A stretch of DNA of 64,000 nt from Aradus depressus (lineage: Eukaryota > Arthropoda > Insecta > Hemiptera > Aradidae): assembly GCA_963662175.1 (NCBI GenBank), contig OY759214.1, positions 15,500,001 to 15,564,000 on the forward strand, given 5' to 3'. Both the position numbers and the translations under genes were made by a program. Under the pieces are notes generated by a model. The model saw only the letters and a list, made by a program, of their open reading frames with translations. It was not told where the DNA came from and made no database searches. Positions 60,656 through 64,000 of this stretch are shown in pieces (positions within the stretch are counted from its first letter, which is position 1; every line of letters starts with the position of its first letter).

Positions 60656-61139
60656 TAATGAATATGAGATATTTATTTTAACAATACATAAGTTTCTTGG
60701 GGGATCCGCACAGTATTGTATATCTAGTAAGTTACTTGATATCCAATACTGCTAGAAAAATCTTGACTTCTTCAGAAAGCATAGACGAGTCTAAAAGAAT
60801 GCATAAAATGATGTTAGTTTTTACGATGGAAGTGTGATCCAGGTATTTGTGAAACAGGGTTGGTGGGTGCGTGTCTGGCAATGGTGCAAGCTGAACTCAC
60901 GTGCAGCTGTAATGTGACCAGGGTGGCAGACATGTGTGCACTTCATCCCATCTAGAAACCAGTTTATTTACTCAGAACAAAACGCACTGATTGTAATGTT
61001 GAGGTTCAACTGGTCTGGGACACCGTTAGTAGTTGGCTAGGGTCCAGCAGGGTTAACACAATCTACTTCCATTGTCATTATTTTCTGTCCTGTTCCGGAT
61101 AAATGAGGCTTTTAACCCCCCATTCTCTTTTAAGTTTCT
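60656..61139. other. Unassigned; GC-richer block 60,840-61,070
   Basis: GGTTGGTGGGTGCGTGTCTG, GTGACCAGGGTGGCAGACAT and CTAGGGTCCAGCAGGGTTAA have no frame longer than about 30 codons and no partner. Could be UTR or an old exon; unsupported. Confidence 0.3.
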
Positions 61140-61182
61140 GCCCTCCAGCTATGCGAAGTATAGGGGAAGTTGTGTAATAAAA
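61140..61182 (-). repeat. RepA terminal fragment
   Basis: CCAGCTATGCGAAGTATAGG + GGAAGTTGTGTAAT, the 3' terminal hairpin region only. Confidence 0.6.
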
Positions 61183-61204
61183 TAATAATTCGGGAGCTTA
61201 TATT

Positions 61205-61526
61205 TGCCGGGGTTAGAATCAAAATAGTCCAAGTGACATTTTTGAAAATTTTTAGGGAAAATTTAAGGGCATAATCGGGTACAAAAATAATCCTAGACAC
61301 AGTGGCAAATCACATACCATTTTGGTGAGGTAAACAAGTAACTTAAACATATCAATAGTGACCTTGAAATTATGATTTTTATGGTTTGCTAACATCAACT
61401 TTCACCGTAAAAAAAGCAGAAGACCAAATATTTCCGCTTTCAATGAACTATAGATTTTTTAAATCAGTTAAGAACTTAATACACAGTTTCTTCAAAGTTT
61501 TAAAAATGTCAATTAGACCATTTTGA
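61205..61526. repeat. RepD copy 2, short form with inverted ends
   Basis: Left GGGTTAGAATCAAAATAGTC + CAAGTGACATTTTTGAAAA; right, complemented, AATCAAAATGGTCTAATTGA + CATTTTTAAAACTTTGAAGA. The interior matches RepD copy 1 in reverse (CATACCATTTTGGTGAGGTA, AAACATATCAATAGTGACCT). About 320 bp; a MITE-like short form. Confidence 0.75.
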
Positions 61527-61965
61527 TTTATTATCTAATCAAAAAATCTCTTCAAATAAACATTATAGAGAATACTCAAAGAAATAAAAGAGGTTGTCTG
61601 TCCCACTGTTTATTTCCAATCAGAACGCAACATTTTCATCGGAACTGCGTCATCATCAGTGGCACATTTCACCCATACCGCATGCCATACAGTGTGCCAC
61701 GCAGTTGCGTTGATAATCGGTTTTGATTGGAAATAAAAAAGTGGGAAGACAACGTCTTTTGTTTATTTGAAAAATCTTTTACCCACAACACCTTTCTATT
61801 TTATATGAAATACGATTTTCCGATGGCCGCTTGGTTTGCGAGATGCCGAAAACCGTTCTAAAATGTCTTGAAACCCTTTTTTTTAGATTTTTGCTTGATT
61901 TACCCGAAAACGGTTAGTCCTATCCTTGTTCTATTATATCTTTTTATATTATTGATATATATATA
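61526..61965 (+). repeat. RepB copy 7, interrupted by a fold-back element
   Basis: ATTATCTAATCAAAAAATCT + CTTCAAATAAACATTATAGA before, and TTTTATATGAAATACGATTT, GGCCGCTTGGTTTGCGAGAT, GATTTACCCGAAAACGGTTA after the insertion. Confidence 0.75.
61578..61765. mobile_element. Decayed relative of the 54.0-kb hairpin element
   Basis: AAATAAAAGAGGTTGTCTGT, CCACTGTTTATTTCCAATCA, TGCGTCATCATCAGTGGCAC, then mirror parts GCAGTTGCGTTGATAATCGG, AAGTGGGAAGACAACGTCTT. The arms pair imperfectly. It is inserted in RepB. Confidence 0.78.
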
Positions 61966-62003
61966 TTTATAGAATAAATATAAAAGTACTTAAGATAGCT
62001 TAA

Positions 62004-62225
62004 GAGCTCAATATGGCGGATTTCAAACTCGGCCGAGGCCCTTAGGTTTTTTGGGAGGTAAAAAGAACCTTGAGTATGTCCTTTGGATGGGACGTTAAGA
62101 GATGGTTCCGAGCCTGTGCGACGAGGTACTCGTTAAAGACCCCGACCCTAGATGAATAAAAATATGTGCGACGAAATAGCGCTCTGGTAGTAGGCGATAT
62201 GACCTCGCAGTTAAATCCCGGGTGG
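62004..62225 (+). mobile_element. SINE-A copy 29
   Basis: AAGAGCTCAATATGGCGGAT, TTCAAACTCGGCCGAGGCCC, TCCTTTGGATGGGACGTTAA, TCTGGTAGTAGGCGATATGA and CCTCGCAGTTAAATCCCGGG. A-box side missing and end altered. Confidence 0.82.
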
Positions 62226-62634
62226 TAGATCCGCTACGGGTGTCATCTCTTATAGGACAATGTCTCGTCATTAGGAGAGCAGAGCGCGGGGGCGTCTTTC
62301 CGAAATCAGCCTTGTCATACAGACGAAGCACAAATGAGGATTCATGTGAATAGTTATTCATTGGAACGAACGTATATAGATAGATAGGTGAAAGTGAGAG
62401 TGGACTGATGGTCTGGGGGGGAGGGGCTCTAACGAGTGTGAGTGAGAGTTAGTGTGGAGTTAGAGTGGAGCAGATAGAGGCAGGTGGTCACGAAGCGCCG
62501 AGACAGGTGGAGTCTGACCTCTTGAAGGTCTCCGGTCAAGGCTGTCCTCTCCCTGGGTCAAAGTTCCCTGCCTCCTCTTTACTTCACCACTGAATACATA
62601 AGTATCCAATTGACTTTTGCTCATAGGCAACATA
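62226..62634. other. Unassigned, purine-rich GC-richer block
   Basis: 62,410-62,570 (GAGTGTGAGTGAGAGTTAGT, GGAGCAGATAGAGGCAGGTG, GTCACGAAGCGCCGAGACAG) is GC-rich without a frame. Possibly UTR-like; unsupported. Confidence 0.3.
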
Positions 62635-62790
62635 TATCAACACGAAAATTTACATGTATTCCCAGAACTCCCTAAGGACGACACCTATTGATTTTCAGCG
62701 AAGTCGGTCGATGGGATGGGAGAGGGGCTGAACACAGAAATTTTAACTCTCGATCTAATGAATGTATCGACACGAATTTTTGAAGAATTA
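62635..62790 (-). repeat. RepA fragment, one monomer
   Basis: GACGACACCTATTGATTTTC, AGCGAAGTCGGTCGATGGGA, AGAGGGGCTGAACACAGAAA and ATGAATGTATCGACACGAAT. Confidence 0.72.
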
Positions 62791-63182
62791 TAAATATAAA
62801 ATATTTATAATAATAAAATATAAATAGTATCTGTCTATTTTATTTATTACTATTAAGAATTTTATAATCTTCTGTTATTTAATTATTTTTTTCATATGTG
62901 TTTGTATCATAAGATGACAAATTTAACATGTTTTGATAGGAATAAATAGTATTATTATTATTATTATACATAGCCATATAAATTGGGTACCTATTTAATG
63001 CACTTCTAGATATTACTCAAGGTGCTGGAGCTGCACCCCGGATGTGAAAACGTAGTGCGGTTTTATTGCAAGATTGAAATTGACTGGGAAAGGAAAACTC
63101 ATTAAAATGTTTTTATTAATGAAGAAAGTAGAACAATCTGTTATTTTGAAAAAAAAAAAAAAAAATCAAAAAAAGTTACTGT
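62791..63182. other. AT-rich spacer leading into the satellite
   Basis: 62,930-62,960 has a RepC-like AGGAATAAATAGTATTATTA tail. No gene. Confidence 0.4.
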
Positions 63183-64000
63183 GAGTTTCTAGTTATCTAC
63201 TAAGTACTTTCAAATTATTTTCAACATTTAACTTCCTCTACTTATACTTCGTATAGGGGATAGAAACAAAAGTGGTTGCCTTTCTACTGTTTTATTTTCG
63301 AACAGAACCGAGTTTCTAGTTATCTACTAAGTACTTTCAAATTATTTTCAACATTTAACTTCCTCTACTTATACTTCGTATAGGGGATAGAAACAAAAGT
63401 GGTTGCCTTTCTACTGTTTTATTTTCGAACAGAACCGAGTTTCTAGTTATCTACTAAGTACTTTCAAATTATTTTCAACATTTAACTTCCTCTACTTATA
63501 CTTCGTATAGGGGATAGAAACAAAAGTGGTTGCCTTTCTACTGTTTTATTTTCGAACAGAACCGAGTTTCTAGTTATCTACTAAGTACTTTCAAATTATT
63601 TTCAACATTTAACTTCCTCTACTTATACTTCGTATAGGGGATAGAAACAAAAGTGGTTGCCTTTCTACTGTTTTATTTTCGAACAGAACCGAGTTTCTAG
63701 TTATCTACTAAGTACTTTCAAATTATTTTCAACATTTAACTTCCTCTACTTATACTTCGTATAGGGGATAGAAACAAAAGTGGTTGCCTTTCTACTGTTT
63801 TATTTTCGAACAGAACCGAGTTTCTAGTTATCTACTAAGTACTTTCAAATTATTTTCAACATTTAACTTCCTCTACTTATACTTCGTATAGGGGATAGAA
63901 ACAAAAGTGGTTGCCTTTCTACTGTTTTATTTTCGAACAGAACCGAGTTTCTAGTTATCTACTAAGTACTTTCAAATTATTTTCAACATTTAACTTCCTC
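63183..64000. repeat. 127-bp satellite array (at least 6.4 units, continues past the window)
   Basis: GAGTTTCTAGTTATCTACTA recurs at 63,183, 63,310, 63,437, 63,564, 63,691, 63,818 and 63,945, exactly 127 bases apart, and I see no differences between units. Each unit contains TTAACTTCCTCTACTTATAC + TTCGTATAGGGGA, like the RepA 3' terminus, followed by TAGAAACAAAAGTGGTTGCC + TTTCTACTGTTTTATTTTCG + AACAGAACCG, like the outer end of the 54.0-kb hairpin element. Confidence 0.95.

Overview
This window is a gene-poor, AT-rich stretch of eukaryotic nuclear DNA, most likely from an insect. The evidence is: no long open reading frames or bacterial operon structure; AT-rich sequence full of (TA)n and poly(A)/(T) tracts; several damaged non-LTR retrotransposon (LINE) coding remnants; two tRNA-derived SINE families with target-site duplications (TSDs); and DNA transposons of hAT and PIF/Harbinger type. 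Many SINE copies end in a repeated CCTAA unit, the complement of the arthropod telomere motif TTAGG. I cannot name the species; a hemipteran-like genome is only a guess.

Almost everything recognisable is repetitive. Family names below are mine. SINE-A: about 29 copies of a roughly 330-bp tRNA-headed element in both orientations; the best have 9-13 bp TSDs. SINE-B: two copies of a Ser/Leu-tRNA-like element, each with a 12-13 bp TSD. RepA: about 30 pieces of an element with a palindromic 5' end, internal tandem units of about 140 bp and a 3' hairpin, resembling Helentron/DINE-1-like elements. RepB: 7 pieces of a second dispersed family. RepC: 3' ends of a LINE with an (ATT)n-like tail. RepD and several fold-back (long inverted repeat) elements complete the list.

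Layout. 1-5.5 kb: SINE-A copies nested in RepB, RepA pieces, a 35-bp minisatellite and a fold-back element. 6-7.2 kb: antisense LINE reverse transcriptase remnant. 7.2-19 kb: mostly unrecognised AT-rich sequence with scattered SINE-A, RepA and RepC. 19.5-28.7 kb: LINE C-terminal remnants, SINE-A copies with telomere-like tails, a GC-rich insertion, and a tandem array of a LINE-like 3' end; at 28.55 kb a short GC-rich open segment has both splice signals. 30-38 kb: a 1,080-bp hAT element with perfect 16-bp ends and an 8-bp TSD, a MADF-encoding Harbinger-like insertion inside a LINE 3' end, and two copies of another LINE C-terminus. 39-46 kb: long palindrome, SINE-B, and two inverted copies of a composite RepA that carries SINE-A. 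48-50 kb: long fold-back element and a 183-bp tandem repeat. 51-62 kb: RepA/RepB/RepD mosaic, a 118-bp-arm hairpin and a likely terminal coding exon on the minus strand at 55.0 kb. 63.18 kb to the end: a homogeneous 127-bp satellite that continues past the window.

There is no set of genes acting together here. The only plausible host coding sequences are a few short exon candidates (28,547-28,654 +; 55,015-55,135 -; weaker ones at 20.45, 23.9, 45.4 and 53.6 kb), which would make much of this window intron or intergenic sequence.
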